A stretch of DNA of 64,000 nucleotides from CAVZZG01 sp963779685 (lineage in GTDB: Bacteria; Actinomycetota; Thermoleophilia; Gaiellales; F1-60-MAGs149): assembly GCA_963779685.1 (NCBI GenBank), contig CAVZZG010000003.1:1488001-1552000 (forward strand), read 5' to 3'. A program made the translations under genes and the position numbers. Under the pieces are notes generated by a model that was given only the letters and a program-made list of their open reading frames with translations, ran no database searches and was not told the origin of the DNA. Positions within the stretch are counted from its first letter, which is position 1; every line of letters starts with the position of its first letter. Shown in pieces: positions 16,779 through 24,930 of the stretch.

Positions 16779-17663
16779 ATGGCGGGCGAGACGATCGGAA
16801 TCGACGTCGGCGGCACGAAGATTCTCGCCGCGCGGGTCGACGCCGGCGGCGCGATCGGCGCCACCGAGCACGTCGTGACGGACCTCACTTCGGCGGCCGG
16901 TGTGCTGGCGCAGATCACCGCGCTGGCGCGGGCACTCGGCGCCGGCCCGGACACACCCGTCGGAGTCGGTGTGCCGGGCACCGTCGACCAGGCACGCGGC
17001 GCCGTGCTGCACGCCGTCAACACCCCCTTCGACGACGGCCCGTTCCGCGACCACCTGGCAGCCGCCCTCGGCGCCCGGGTGGAGATCGACAACGACGGCA
17101 ACTGCGCAGCGCTGGCGGAGCACCGCCACGGCGCCGGCCGGGGCGCCGATTACGTGGTCATGCTCACGCTGGGCACCGGTGTGGGCGGCGGCGTGATCGC
17201 CGCCGGCCAACCGTATCGCGGTGCCCGGGGCACCGGCGCCGAGCTGGGCCACATCGTGATCGAGCAGGACGGCCGTCCATGCCAGGGCAGCTGCCCGGGA
17301 CGCGGCCACCTCGAGGCCTACGCATCGGGCCACGCGGCCGCGGCCCTGGCCGGCGAGGCCGGCATCGACGGGCCCGACGCGTTGCTCGCGGCAGTGGCGG
17401 CCGGCGACGAGGCCGCGCGCGCGGTGATCGGGCGCATCGCCGCGGCCCTGGGCGCAGGTCTGGTGACGCTCGCCAACGCGTTCGGGCCGGAGGTGATCGT
17501 GATCGGCGGCGGGTTCGGGATCGCCGCCGGCAGGTTCCTGCTCGACCCGGCGACGCGAATCCTGGCCGCCGAGGCCCTGCGGCCCAACGGCGACGTGCCG
17601 GTGGTGCCGGCGGTGCTCGGCACGTCGGCCGGGGTCATCGGCGCCGCAGAGCTGACACGATGA
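16779..17663 (+). CDS. ROK-family sugar kinase (glucokinase-like)
   Basis: This 294-residue cytoplasmic kinase starts TIGIDVGGTKILAARVD, the phosphate-binding loop. It has the catalytic aspartate in EIDNDGNCAALAE, and GTGVGGGVI. The ROK zinc site appears as GHIVIEQDGRPCQGSCPGRG followed by HLE, a variant in which the last cysteine is histidine. It most likely phosphorylates glucose with ATP, although ROK kinases also use other hexoses. TACGCT lies ten bases before the ATG. The stop overlaps the rsmI start by ATGA, tying it to the translation-related operon. Confidence 0.88.
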   Translation: MAGETIGIDVGGTKILAARVDAGGAIGATEHVVTDLTSAAGVLAQITALARALGAGPDTPVGVGVPGTVDQARGAVLHAVNTPFDDGPFRDHLAAALGARVEIDNDGNCAALAEHRHGAGRGADYVVMLTLGTGVGGGVIAAGQPYRGARGTGAELGHIVIEQDGRPCQGSCPGRGHLEAYASGHAAAALAGEAGIDGPDALLAAVAAGDEAARAVIGRIAAALGAGLVTLANAFGPEVIVIGGGFGIAAGRFLLDPATRILAAEALRPNGDVPVVPAVLGTSAGVIGAAELTR

Positions 17664-18490
17664 CCCCGGCCGGGACGCTGCGGGTGTGCGGGACGCCGAT
17701 CGGCAACCTCGGCGACCTCACGCCGCGGGTGGCGACTGCGCTGGCAGCGGCAGCCGTGATCGCCTGCGAGGACACGCGGCGAACCGGGTCGCTGCTCGCA
17801 GCGAGGGGCATCGGCGGCGCCCGGCTCGTGCGGCTCGACGCCCACACCGAGGCGCAGGCGGTGCCGAGACTGCTCGCCCGGCTACGAGCGGGCGACGACG
17901 TGTGCCTCGTCACGGACGCGGGCATGCCGGGCATCTCGGACCCCGGCCGCCGGCTCGTGGACGACGCCTTCGAGGCCGGCCACCGGGTCGAGGTCCTCCC
18001 CGGCCCCTCGGCCGTGACCGCTGCCGTCGCGATCGCCGGCATCGAAGCGGGCACGTTCGCGTTCGTCGGGTTCCTCCCGCGCGCCGGGAAGGCGCTCGCC
18101 GCGATCCTCGACACGACCGACGCATGGCAGGTCGCGGTAGTCGCCTTCGAGGCGCCCCATCGGCTCCCCGCGACGCTGGCCGCGATCGCGGCCCGGGCGC
18201 CGGAGCGCCGCGTCGCCGTCTGCCGCGAGTTGACGAAGCTCCACGAGGAGGTCGTGCGGGGCCCGGCCGCCGAGGTGGCGCAGCGCTTCGCCGAACCACC
18301 CCACGGCGAGGTGACGCTGGTCCTGGCCGCCCTCGACCGCGCGCCCCACACCGCCGCAGACGCCGACGTCGACGCCGCCCTCGCGGGGCTCCGCGCCGGC
18401 GGCATGGCGCATGGCGAGGCCGCCGCCCTCATCGCGCGGCTCACCGGCGCCACCCGGCGCTCGGTCTACAGCCGCGGAACCGGCGGATAG
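17660..18490 (+). CDS. rsmI: 16S rRNA (cytidine1402-2'-O)-methyltransferase
   Basis: This 276-residue SAM-dependent methyltransferase of the tetrapyrrole-methylase fold has the family landmarks VCGTPIGNLGDLTPR at the N terminus, CEDTRRT, VTDAGMPGISDPG and GPSAVTAAVAIAG. RsmI methylates the ribose of C1402 in the 30S decoding centre. It overlaps the upstream kinase by 4 bp and ends 9 bp before metG, which has its own promoter box inside that gap. The rsmI-metG-tatD-rsmA order is common in Gram-positive bacteria. Confidence 0.95.
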   Translation: MTPAGTLRVCGTPIGNLGDLTPRVATALAAAAVIACEDTRRTGSLLAARGIGGARLVRLDAHTEAQAVPRLLARLRAGDDVCLVTDAGMPGISDPGRRLVDDAFEAGHRVEVLPGPSAVTAAVAIAGIEAGTFAFVGFLPRAGKALAAILDTTDAWQVAVVAFEAPHRLPATLAAIAARAPERRVAVCRELTKLHEEVVRGPAAEVAQRFAEPPHGEVTLVLAALDRAPHTAADADVDAALAGLRAGGMAHGEAAALIARLTGATRRSVYSRGTGG

Positions 18491-18493
18491 CAT
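18488..18493 (+). promoter_or_regulatory. -10 box of metG
   Basis: TAGCAT, six bases, GTG. It overlaps the last codons of rsmI and would give a leaderless metG message inside the operon. Confidence 0.55.
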
Positions 18494-18499
18494 GCGAGC

Positions 18500-20019
18500 G
18501 TGAGCTACTACCTCACGACGCCGATCTACTACGTCAACGCGAACCCCCACCTGGGCCACGCGTACACGACGCTGGCCGCCGACGTCGTCGCTCGCCACCA
18601 ACGGCAGCGCGGCGAGGACGTCTTCTTCCTCACGGGCACCGACGAGCACGGCTCGAAGGTCGCCCGCAGCGCCGCCGCGGAGGGGCTCTCGCCGAAGGAG
18701 TTCTGCGACCGCGTATCGGGCGTGTTCCGGAAGCTCGCGGCCGACATGCACGCCACCAACGACTTCTTCATCCGCACCTCCGACCCGCAGCACGAGGCGT
18801 TCGTCCAGCGGTTCGTGGAGCGGATGAAGGCAGCCGGCGACGTCTACGAGGACACCTACGCCGGCCTCTACTGCACCGGCTGCGAGGCGTTCTACAGCGA
18901 GGACGACCTGATCGACGGCCTCTGCCCGCAGCACGGCACCCGGCCCGAGTGGGTCGAGGAGAAGAACTGGTTCTTCCGGTTGTCCGCCTACACCGACCGG
19001 CTGATCGCGCTCTACGACGACCGGCCGGACTTCGTGCTCCCGCGGGCTCGCTACAACGAGGCGCGCGCGTTCATCGACGGCGGGCTGCAGGACATCTCGC
19101 TGTCGCGCGCGTCGATCGAGTGGGGCGTACCCGTGCCGTGGGAGCCCGACCAGGTCATCTACGTCTGGATCGACGCGCTCATCAACTACACGTCGGCGCT
19201 CACGTACGCCCGTCCCGGCGAGGATCTGACCGACCGCTACTGGCCCGCCCGCTGGCAGCTGCTGGCGAAGGACATCCTCAAGTTCCACGCCGTGATCTGG
19301 CCGGCCATGCTGCTGTCTGCCGGGTACGCGCCGCCGCAGCAGCTGCTGATCCACGGGTACCTCACCGTGCGCGACGCCAAGATGTCGAAGACCGTCGGCA
19401 ACGTGCTCGACCCGTTCCGCGTGATCGACGCCTACGGCCTCGACGCGCTGCGCTTCTACCTCTTCCGCGACGTGCGCTTCGGCGGCGACGGCGACGTGTC
19501 GTACGACCGCGTGCACGACCGCTACAACCACGAGCTCGCCAACGACCTCGGCAACCTGCTGTCGCGCACGGTCGCCATGGTCGCGAAGTACCGTGGTGGC
19601 CGCGTGCCGGCGGCCGCACCGGATGCGGACACCTCGGCCCTCCTCGCCGATGGCGCCGGCCGCTTCGCCGGCCACCTCGACCGTCTCGAGCTGACCGAGG
19701 CGCTGCAGGCCGCATGGGACGGCGTCCGCTCGCTCAACCGGCTGGTCGAGGACCAGGCCCCCTGGGTGCTCGCCAAGGACCCGGGGGCGGCCGAGACGCT
19801 GGACCGAGGTGCTCTACACCCTGCTCGACGGGCTCCGCACGGTCGCGGTGATGCTGTGGTCGTTCATGCCGGATGCGTCCGAGCAGATCCTCCGCGCGGT
19901 CGGCGCCGACCCCGCAGGAACCGCCTGGAGCGAGACGACCGCCGGCCGGCTGGCCGCCGGTGCGGATCAGCTCGATCGACGGGCCGCTCTTCCCGCGCGT
20001 CGACGAGCCCTTGCAGTGA
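18500..20019 (+). CDS. metG: Methionyl-tRNA synthetase, frame broken twice near the 3' end
   Basis: The class I synthetase is clear: a HIGH-like HLGH near residue 14, a single zinc knuckle (CTGC followed by CPQH) and the KMSKT loop. The first frame runs from the GTG at 18500 to about 19804. The expected sequence then continues one base later (EVLYTLLDGLRTVAVM) to about 19958, and shifts once more to finish as VRISSIDGPLFPRVDEPLQ with TGA at 20017-20019. Both breaks sit at doubled bases (GACCGAG, CCGGTG). The C-terminal anticodon-binding helices are otherwise complete. Since MetG is essential, assembly error is likelier than decay. The stop overlaps tatD as GTGA. Confidence 0.88.
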
Positions 20020-20768
20020 TCGACTGCCACACGCATGTCACGAGCTGCCGGGACGACCCGGCGCTGGTGATAGCGCGGGCCGCCGCAGCGGGCGTCGACC
20101 GCATGATCACGATCGGCTCGTCGCCCGCCGAGATGGCGGACGCCGCCGCCGTCGCCGACGTCCACCCGGAGGTCTTCGTCACCGCCGGGCTGCACCCGCA
20201 CCACGCGGCCGAGTGGAGCCCGGCGGTCGCGGCGGAGATCCGCCGGCGCGCTGCCCACCCCCGCTGCGTCGCGATCGGCGAGACCGGCCTGGACTGGTTT
20301 CGCGACCGGGCGCCACGGGACGCGCAGCTCGCGGCGTTCCGGGGACAGCTCGCGATCGCCCGCGAGCTCGAACTGCCGGTGGTGATCCACTGCCGCGAGG
20401 CAGACGACGACTGCTTCCCGATGCTGGCCGCCGACGCGCCGGGGACGGTGATCCTGCACTGCTTCGCCGCCGTCGCGCGCCTCGAGGAGGCGGTCGAACG
20501 CGGCTGGTACTGCTCGTTCGCCGGGAACGTCACGTATCCCAGCGCGACCGCCCTCGCCGACGCCGCCCGGCGGGTACCCGACGCGCTGCTGCTGGTGGAG
20601 ACGGATGCGCCGTACCTGGCGCCGGTGCCGCACCGCGGGCGTCCCAACGAACCCGCGTTCGTGATGGACACGCTGCGGTGCGTGGCCGAGCTGCGCGGAA
20701 CGTCGCAGGAGTCCCTCGCCACGGTGGTCGAGGCGAACGCCGCTCGGGCGTTCCCCCGGCTGCCATGA
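20016..20768 (+). CDS. tatD: TatD-family metal-dependent deoxyribonuclease
   Basis: This 250-residue TIM-barrel hydrolase starts at GTG with VIDCHTHV, which supplies two metal-binding histidines. Later it has GLHPHHA, the metal-bridging glutamate in IGETGLDWF, VIHCREADDD, ILHCF and the closing aspartate in LLVETDAPYLAP. TatD proteins are cytoplasmic 3'-5' exonucleases or DNases linked with DNA repair and D-Tyr-tRNA editing. It is coupled to metG and to rsmA by 4-bp overlaps. The frame is open far upstream because the broken metG tail uses the same frame. Confidence 0.93.
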   Translation: MIDCHTHVTSCRDDPALVIARAAAAGVDRMITIGSSPAEMADAAAVADVHPEVFVTAGLHPHHAAEWSPAVAAEIRRRAAHPRCVAIGETGLDWFRDRAPRDAQLAAFRGQLAIARELELPVVIHCREADDDCFPMLAADAPGTVILHCFAAVARLEEAVERGWYCSFAGNVTYPSATALADAARRVPDALLLVETDAPYLAPVPHRGRPNEPAFVMDTLRCVAELRGTSQESLATVVEANAARAFPRLP

Positions 20769-21556
20769 GTTCGCGTCGCCCACCCCTGGGCCAGCACTTC
20801 CTGATCGATGCGAACATCGTCCGCGTGGCGATACGGATGGCGGAGCTGCAACCGGACGACGTGGCGCTCGAGATCGGGCCTGGCCTCGGCGTGCTGACCG
20901 TGGCCCTCGCGCAGGCGTGCCGCCACGTCCACGCGGTCGAGATCGACCGCCGCCTCGAGCCCGAGCTGACGGCGCGACTCGCCGGCTGCGGCAACGTGCG
21001 CGTGACCTGGGGCGACGCGATGCAGACCGACCTCGCCGCCCTCGATCCGCTACCGACGGCCCTGGTCTCGAACCTCCCCTACAGCGTCGCGACGCCCATC
21101 GTCGCCGAGTCGCTGGCACGCCTCCCCTCCGTGTCGCGCTGGAGCGTGATGGTGCAGCGGGAGGCCGCCGACCGGTTCTTCGCCACACCGGGCACCGGCG
21201 CGTACGGAGCTGTGTCCGTACTGATCCAGCTCGCGACCGAGCGCACCGGGTTCCACCGCGTCTCCCGGTCGGTGTTCGCGCCGCCGCCGAACGTCGACTC
21301 CGCCCTGGTCGCCTTCCGGCGCCGGCCGGACTGGCCCGACGTCGCCGCTCGATGGCCCTCGATCGTCCGGGTCGTCCAGGGCGCGTTCGCACATCGCCGC
21401 AAGACCCTCGCCAACTCGCTGCAGCTGGCCGGGATCGCGTCGCGCTCGGCGGCCGAGACGGCTCTCGCCGCCGTCGGCGAGCCGGCGGGCATCCGCGCGG
21501 AGGCGCTCGAGCCGACGCGGTTCGCCGCACTGGCGGCCGCGCTCGACACGGCCTGA
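20765..21556 (+). CDS. rsmA: 16S rRNA (adenine1518/1519-N6)-dimethyltransferase
   Basis: This 263-residue enzyme begins with GQHFLIDANIV, then the SAM-binding EIGPGLGVLT and the catalytic NLPYSVATPI, all diagnostic for KsgA/RsmA. It dimethylates two adjacent adenines in helix 45 of 16S rRNA late in 30S assembly. The C-terminal segment FAHRRKTLANSL is also conserved. The ATG overlaps the tatD stop as ATGA. A 148-bp gap with a separate promoter box follows before ispE. Confidence 0.96.
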   Translation: MSSRRPPLGQHFLIDANIVRVAIRMAELQPDDVALEIGPGLGVLTVALAQACRHVHAVEIDRRLEPELTARLAGCGNVRVTWGDAMQTDLAALDPLPTALVSNLPYSVATPIVAESLARLPSVSRWSVMVQREAADRFFATPGTGAYGAVSVLIQLATERTGFHRVSRSVFAPPPNVDSALVAFRRRPDWPDVAARWPSIVRVVQGAFAHRRKTLANSLQLAGIASRSAAETALAAVGEPAGIRAEALEPTRFAALAAALDTA

Positions 21557-21691
21557 CGCTGCCGCGAGCGCGCCACACCGCCCGCCCGGGTCTCGTACGC
21601 CGCGGACATCGGGCCCCCGACCGCGTCCGAGGTCAGGTTGGTGGCGGGCCGCCAATGTGGCGCGGCGTCCCGGGTCGCCCGGCAGGTCCTC

Positions 21692-21697
21692 TAGAAT
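21692..21697 (+). promoter_or_regulatory. -10 box of ispE
   Basis: TAGAAT, seven bases, GTG. It is one of the strongest -10 matches in the window, in the 148-bp gap after rsmA; nothing else was recognised in that gap. Confidence 0.55.
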
Positions 21698-21704
21698 CGC
21701 GCCG

Positions 21705-22520
21705 GTGCACGGAGCGATCCACCCGGCCCCGGCGAAGCTGAACCTGGTACTGCGGGTCGGCGCGAGCCGGGAGGACGGTTATCACGAGATCGTCTCGCTG
21801 ATGGCCCGGCTCGACCTGTGCGACACGCTGATGGTCGCGCCCGCGGCGCGGACGACGGTCACCTGCCCCGACCTGCCCGGCGGCGACACGCTGGTGACGC
21901 GCGCGCTGCACGACCTGAAGGTGGCGACCGGCCACGGCGGGGGTTTCCACGTCGGTATCGCCAAGCGGATCCCGGCCGGCGCGGGTCTCGGCGGCGGCTC
22001 GTCGGATGCGGCGGCCGCCCTGCGCGCGGCCAACTCGCTGGTCGAGGAACCCGCCGACGAGCCGACCCTGTTCGCGATCGCCGCCGGTATCGGCTCCGAC
22101 GTGCCGTTCTTCCTCGGCCCGCCGGTGGTGGTCGCGAGGGGACGCGGCGACATCCTCGAGGCGCGGCCGGGCCTGCCGCGTTGCGCGGTCGCCCTGGCGC
22201 ACCCGGGCCGCCCGCTCCTGACGCGAGACGTCTACGACACGTACCGCGCCACGCGCCCGCTCGAGGCGGCCGTGCCCATCCCCGAGACGATCGACGACCT
22301 CGTCTCGCTCATCGAGAACGACCTGGGACCGTACGCGGAGCACCTCGAGCCGGCGTGCGCGGTGCTCCGCGAGGGACTCGCCGATCGCGGTGCGCTCGCG
22401 ACCGCCGTCTGCGGCTCCGGATCGGCCGTGTTCGGGCTGTTCCACGGCATCGACGAGGCGGAGGCGGCACTCGAGGATCTCCCAGCAGCGGTCTGGACGG
22501 GAGCCGCTACGCTGCAGTGA
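21705..22520 (+). CDS. ispE: 4-diphosphocytidyl-2-C-methyl-D-erythritol kinase
   Basis: This 271-residue GHMP kinase has PAKLNLVLRVG near the N terminus, the ATP loop PAGAGLGGGSSDAAAAL near residue 90 and the third motif VCGSGSAVFGLF. It phosphorylates CDP-methylerythritol in the non-mevalonate isoprenoid pathway. The GTG at 21705 is supported by the promoter box and by the family N terminus. Placement after rsmA is widespread in actinobacteria. The following membrane gene overlaps it as GTGA. Confidence 0.95.
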   Translation: MHGAIHPAPAKLNLVLRVGASREDGYHEIVSLMARLDLCDTLMVAPAARTTVTCPDLPGGDTLVTRALHDLKVATGHGGGFHVGIAKRIPAGAGLGGGSSDAAAALRAANSLVEEPADEPTLFAIAAGIGSDVPFFLGPPVVVARGRGDILEARPGLPRCAVALAHPGRPLLTRDVYDTYRATRPLEAAVPIPETIDDLVSLIENDLGPYAEHLEPACAVLREGLADRGALATAVCGSGSAVFGLFHGIDEAEAALEDLPAAVWTGAATLQ

Positions 22521-22939
22521 CTGTGCGGCACATCGAGGTCGACCCGGCGGACGTCCGCGTCGTTGGCACTCGTGATGGCTTCGACGGGCGACCGCCTGGA
22601 CCGACCACGGGTCCCGGGGCCTGGCTGCGGCGGTACCGGCTGCGGCTCGCCGGCGGTCTCGCGCTGCTGGAGGCGATCCTCTTCGCGTTCCACTGGGGCC
22701 GGACGGTGCTGCTCGCGGCAGCGGTGATCGCGATCCTCGTCCACTGGTTCATCACACCGCGCATCCCGAGCTACACGTTCCGCCAGGCGTCGTGGATCAT
22801 CGCGTTCGCCCAGGCGCTGGTCGCGATCTGCTCGGTCGCGCTGTTCGTCGTCGGTGCCCTGGTCGCCTTCGCGCTGCTGGTCGTCGTCGTCGGGTTCATC
22901 CTGTTCGCCGCCGCGGCGTTGCTCGGCGACCGGCGTTGA
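22517..22939 (+). CDS. Small integral membrane protein, function unknown
   Basis: This 140-residue protein has a charged N terminus (about 45 residues), a membrane segment near 50-78 (GGLALLEAILFAFHWGRTVL onward) and two C-terminal segments near 88-135 rich in Val, Ala and Leu. No named family was recognised. The GTG at 22517 overlaps the ispE stop; a second GTG at 22523 is also possible. It overlaps the downstream dipeptidase by TTGA, so it is probably co-translated with its neighbours. Confidence 0.7.
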   Translation: MTVRHIEVDPADVRVVGTRDGFDGRPPGPTTGPGAWLRRYRLRLAGGLALLEAILFAFHWGRTVLLAAAVIAILVHWFITPRIPSYTFRQASWIIAFAQALVAICSVALFVVGALVAFALLVVVVGFILFAAAALLGDRR

Positions 22940-23901
22940 TCGCCGACCTCCACTCCGACCTCCTCCTCGACCTCGCCCACCACAGGGTCGTCGGCGAGCG
23001 CGACGTCTTCCGGCGGCGGCACCTGGGCGCCCTCACGGAAGCCGGCGTACGGGTGCAGGTCCTGGCCATCTGGACCCCGACGATGCTCCTGCCGGAGGGC
23101 GGCCTCCGGCACGCCATGCGACTGATCGACGCGGCGCGCCGCGAGGAGGACGAGTCGGAGGGTGCTCTGCGCCTCGTCGCGAGCGCGACCGAACTGGACG
23201 AGGCGCTGGACGCCGGGGCGATCGCCGGCATCCTCGGCATCGAGGGAGCAGAGCCGCTCGGGCGCGAGCCGGAGCTCGTCGCGACCTTCGCACGCCTGGG
23301 GGTACGCGTGCTCGGGCCGACCTGGAACCGCTCGACCCCGTTCGCCGACGGCGTGCTCGAGGACGCCGGCGCGGGGTTCACGCGGCTCGGCCACCGGCTG
23401 CTCGACGAGATGGCCGCAGCCGGGGTCGCGATCGACCTCTCGCACCTCGCGCCGCGCGCCTCCGCCGAGGCAGTCGAGCGCTTCCCGGGGGCGATCTTCG
23501 CGTCGCACTCGAACGCCGCCGCGATCCATCCCAGCGTCCGCAACATCTCGGACGAGCTCATCCGGGGCATCGGTGGCCGAGGCGGGGTCGTCGGGCTGAA
23601 CTTCATCCCCGCCTTCGCCGGCTCGCTGGACGTCGCCCGCGCGCTGGCGCGCCACGCCACGCACATCGCGACCATCGCGGGCTCCGGCGTCGCGGCGTGC
23701 GGCGCGGACTTCATGGAGCCGATCGCCGGCGACCATCCCGAGCCGCGCACGCTGGAGATGCCGGCCGACCCGCTGCGCGACGCCGTCGAGCCGCCGCGTG
23801 AGACGGCCTACGCCGAGCTCGCGGCCGCACTCGGCGAGCAGGCCGGCGCCGTGCTGTGGGAGAACGCGATCGCATTCCTGCGCCGCGCGCTGGCGGCCTG
23901 A
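22936..23901 (+). CDS. Membrane dipeptidase (peptidase family M19)
   Basis: This 321-residue protein starts DLHSDLLLD, the HxD metal pair, and continues with the bridging glutamate in GILGIEGAEP, the histidine in DLSHLAPRA, ASHSNAAAIHPSVRN, and the closing aspartate in CGADFMEP. M19 dipeptidases cut dipeptides including some with D-residues. No signal peptide is seen, so a cytoplasmic role is likely. The start is TTG at 22936, overlapping the preceding stop; no ATG or GTG lies upstream in the right place. It converges with the enolase-like gene. Confidence 0.9.
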   Translation: MIADLHSDLLLDLAHHRVVGERDVFRRRHLGALTEAGVRVQVLAIWTPTMLLPEGGLRHAMRLIDAARREEDESEGALRLVASATELDEALDAGAIAGILGIEGAEPLGREPELVATFARLGVRVLGPTWNRSTPFADGVLEDAGAGFTRLGHRLLDEMAAAGVAIDLSHLAPRASAEAVERFPGAIFASHSNAAAIHPSVRNISDELIRGIGGRGGVVGLNFIPAFAGSLDVARALARHATHIATIAGSGVAACGADFMEPIAGDHPEPRTLEMPADPLRDAVEPPRETAYAELAAALGEQAGAVLWENAIAFLRRALAA

Positions 23902-23904
23902 CCG

Positions 23905-24897
23905 TCAGGCCCCGAACCCGGGCAGCCCGGGCGGAGCGGGCAGCGGGGACATCGGGAGATCCGGATCGCCCGGCTTCGCGTCGTGGTACACGGACGGCGC
24001 GACGTCGTTGGGCGCGTCGGCGTAGCACAGGCTCGCGACCTCCTGGACCTGCCGGCGACCGATGCCGAGCTCGAACTGACCGCCGCCGTACATGGCGATG
24101 CCGTTGGCGTCGCAGTGGTCGATCGCGGCGAACAGCTCCGAGACCGTCCCGAACCGCGACGGCTTGATGTTCATGTGCCGCGGCCGGAAGGGGAGCTCTT
24201 CGATGTGGCTGACGCGATGGATGGGCGCATCGAAGCTGAGGCGGTCGCTGGCGGGCTCGAGGACGTGCCACAGGGAGGCGTCCAGGGACGGATCCTCGAT
24301 CACCGTGTCGGCGCCGAAGCGCTCGACGCAGGCCCGGTAGTGGCGCTCGCCGGACGGTCCGACGACCTCCTCCTGGTAGTAGGCCTTGAGGTCGAGCACG
24401 CGGACGGCGCCGGCGGCGGCGAGCGCGGCGTAGTACTCGTCGCTCCAGTCCTCGGCGACGTCCAGTTTGAACTCCATCCCCGGATGGGCTGCCAGCCACG
24501 TGCGGGCGTCCTCGCGGGTCGAAAGCGCGAACCGCACCGGCGCGTAGGTTCGCCCGATGGCGGCGCCCAGCGACAGGCCCGCCTGGCGCAGGGCCAGGTC
24601 GAGGCCGGCGCTTTCGAACGCCCAGCGGGTGAAATCGGCCGAGACACCGGCAAGCCGGGACGAGAGGTCGGCGAACGTCCCGCTGCCGATCACCGGCGGA
24701 GCCGGCGCGGCCGCCAGGGCGACGTGCCACTCCGGCTCGTACGTGATGTCCTCGCCGCGACCCTCGTGGCCGCCACCGGCCAGGATGACGGTCGTGGTGA
24801 CGCGCTCCCAGCCGCTCGCGACGACGAGCGAACGCCGCTCGAGGCGGAGCGAGTCGACCACCAGCGGAAGGCCGGAGACGCCGTCGTACAGAGCCAT
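23905..24897 (-). CDS. Enolase-superfamily-like protein
   Basis: This 330-residue protein has the barrel landmarks of the mandelate racemase/muconate-lactonizing group: a capping half, AFESAGLDLALRQAG, a strand FKLDV, a DLKAYY strand, IEDPSLD and NIKPSRFGTVSELFAAIDHC, then GGGQFELGIGRRQVQ. The usual KxK pair is not evident at FKLDV, while a lysine follows in IKPSR. The reaction is therefore uncertain; racemase, dehydratase and cycloisomerase are all possible. TACGAT lies seven bases before the ATG. It is divergent from an amidohydrolase with only 33 bp between starts. Confidence 0.7.
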   Translation of the reverse strand: MALYDGVSGLPLVVDSLRLERRSLVVASGWERVTTTVILAGGGHEGRGEDITYEPEWHVALAAAPAPPVIGSGTFADLSSRLAGVSADFTRWAFESAGLDLALRQAGLSLGAAIGRTYAPVRFALSTREDARTWLAAHPGMEFKLDVAEDWSDEYYAALAAAGAVRVLDLKAYYQEEVVGPSGERHYRACVERFGADTVIEDPSLDASLWHVLEPASDRLSFDAPIHRVSHIEELPFRPRHMNIKPSRFGTVSELFAAIDHCDANGIAMYGGGQFELGIGRRQVQEVASLCYADAPNDVAPSVYHDAKPGDPDLPMSPLPAPPGLPGFGA

Positions 24898-24904
24898 GCC
24901 GCAG

Positions 24905-24923
24905 ATCGTACCCGCGGTAGAGT
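24905..24923. promoter_or_regulatory. Back-to-back leaderless promoters of the enolase-like and amidohydrolase genes
   Basis: Within 33 bp between the two divergent start codons, TACGAT (minus strand, 24910-24905) and TAGAGT (plus strand, 24918-24923) each sit seven bases from their own start codon. Each -35 region would then fall on the first codons of the opposite gene. Confidence 0.5.
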
Positions 24924-24930
24924 CCTCACC

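Noticed and set aside
19790..19970. Programmed ribosomal frameshifting in metG
   Set aside because: Neither site has a recognisable slippery heptamer or clear downstream structure, and the same kind of single-base doubling occurs in an unrelated ligase gene, which favours error.
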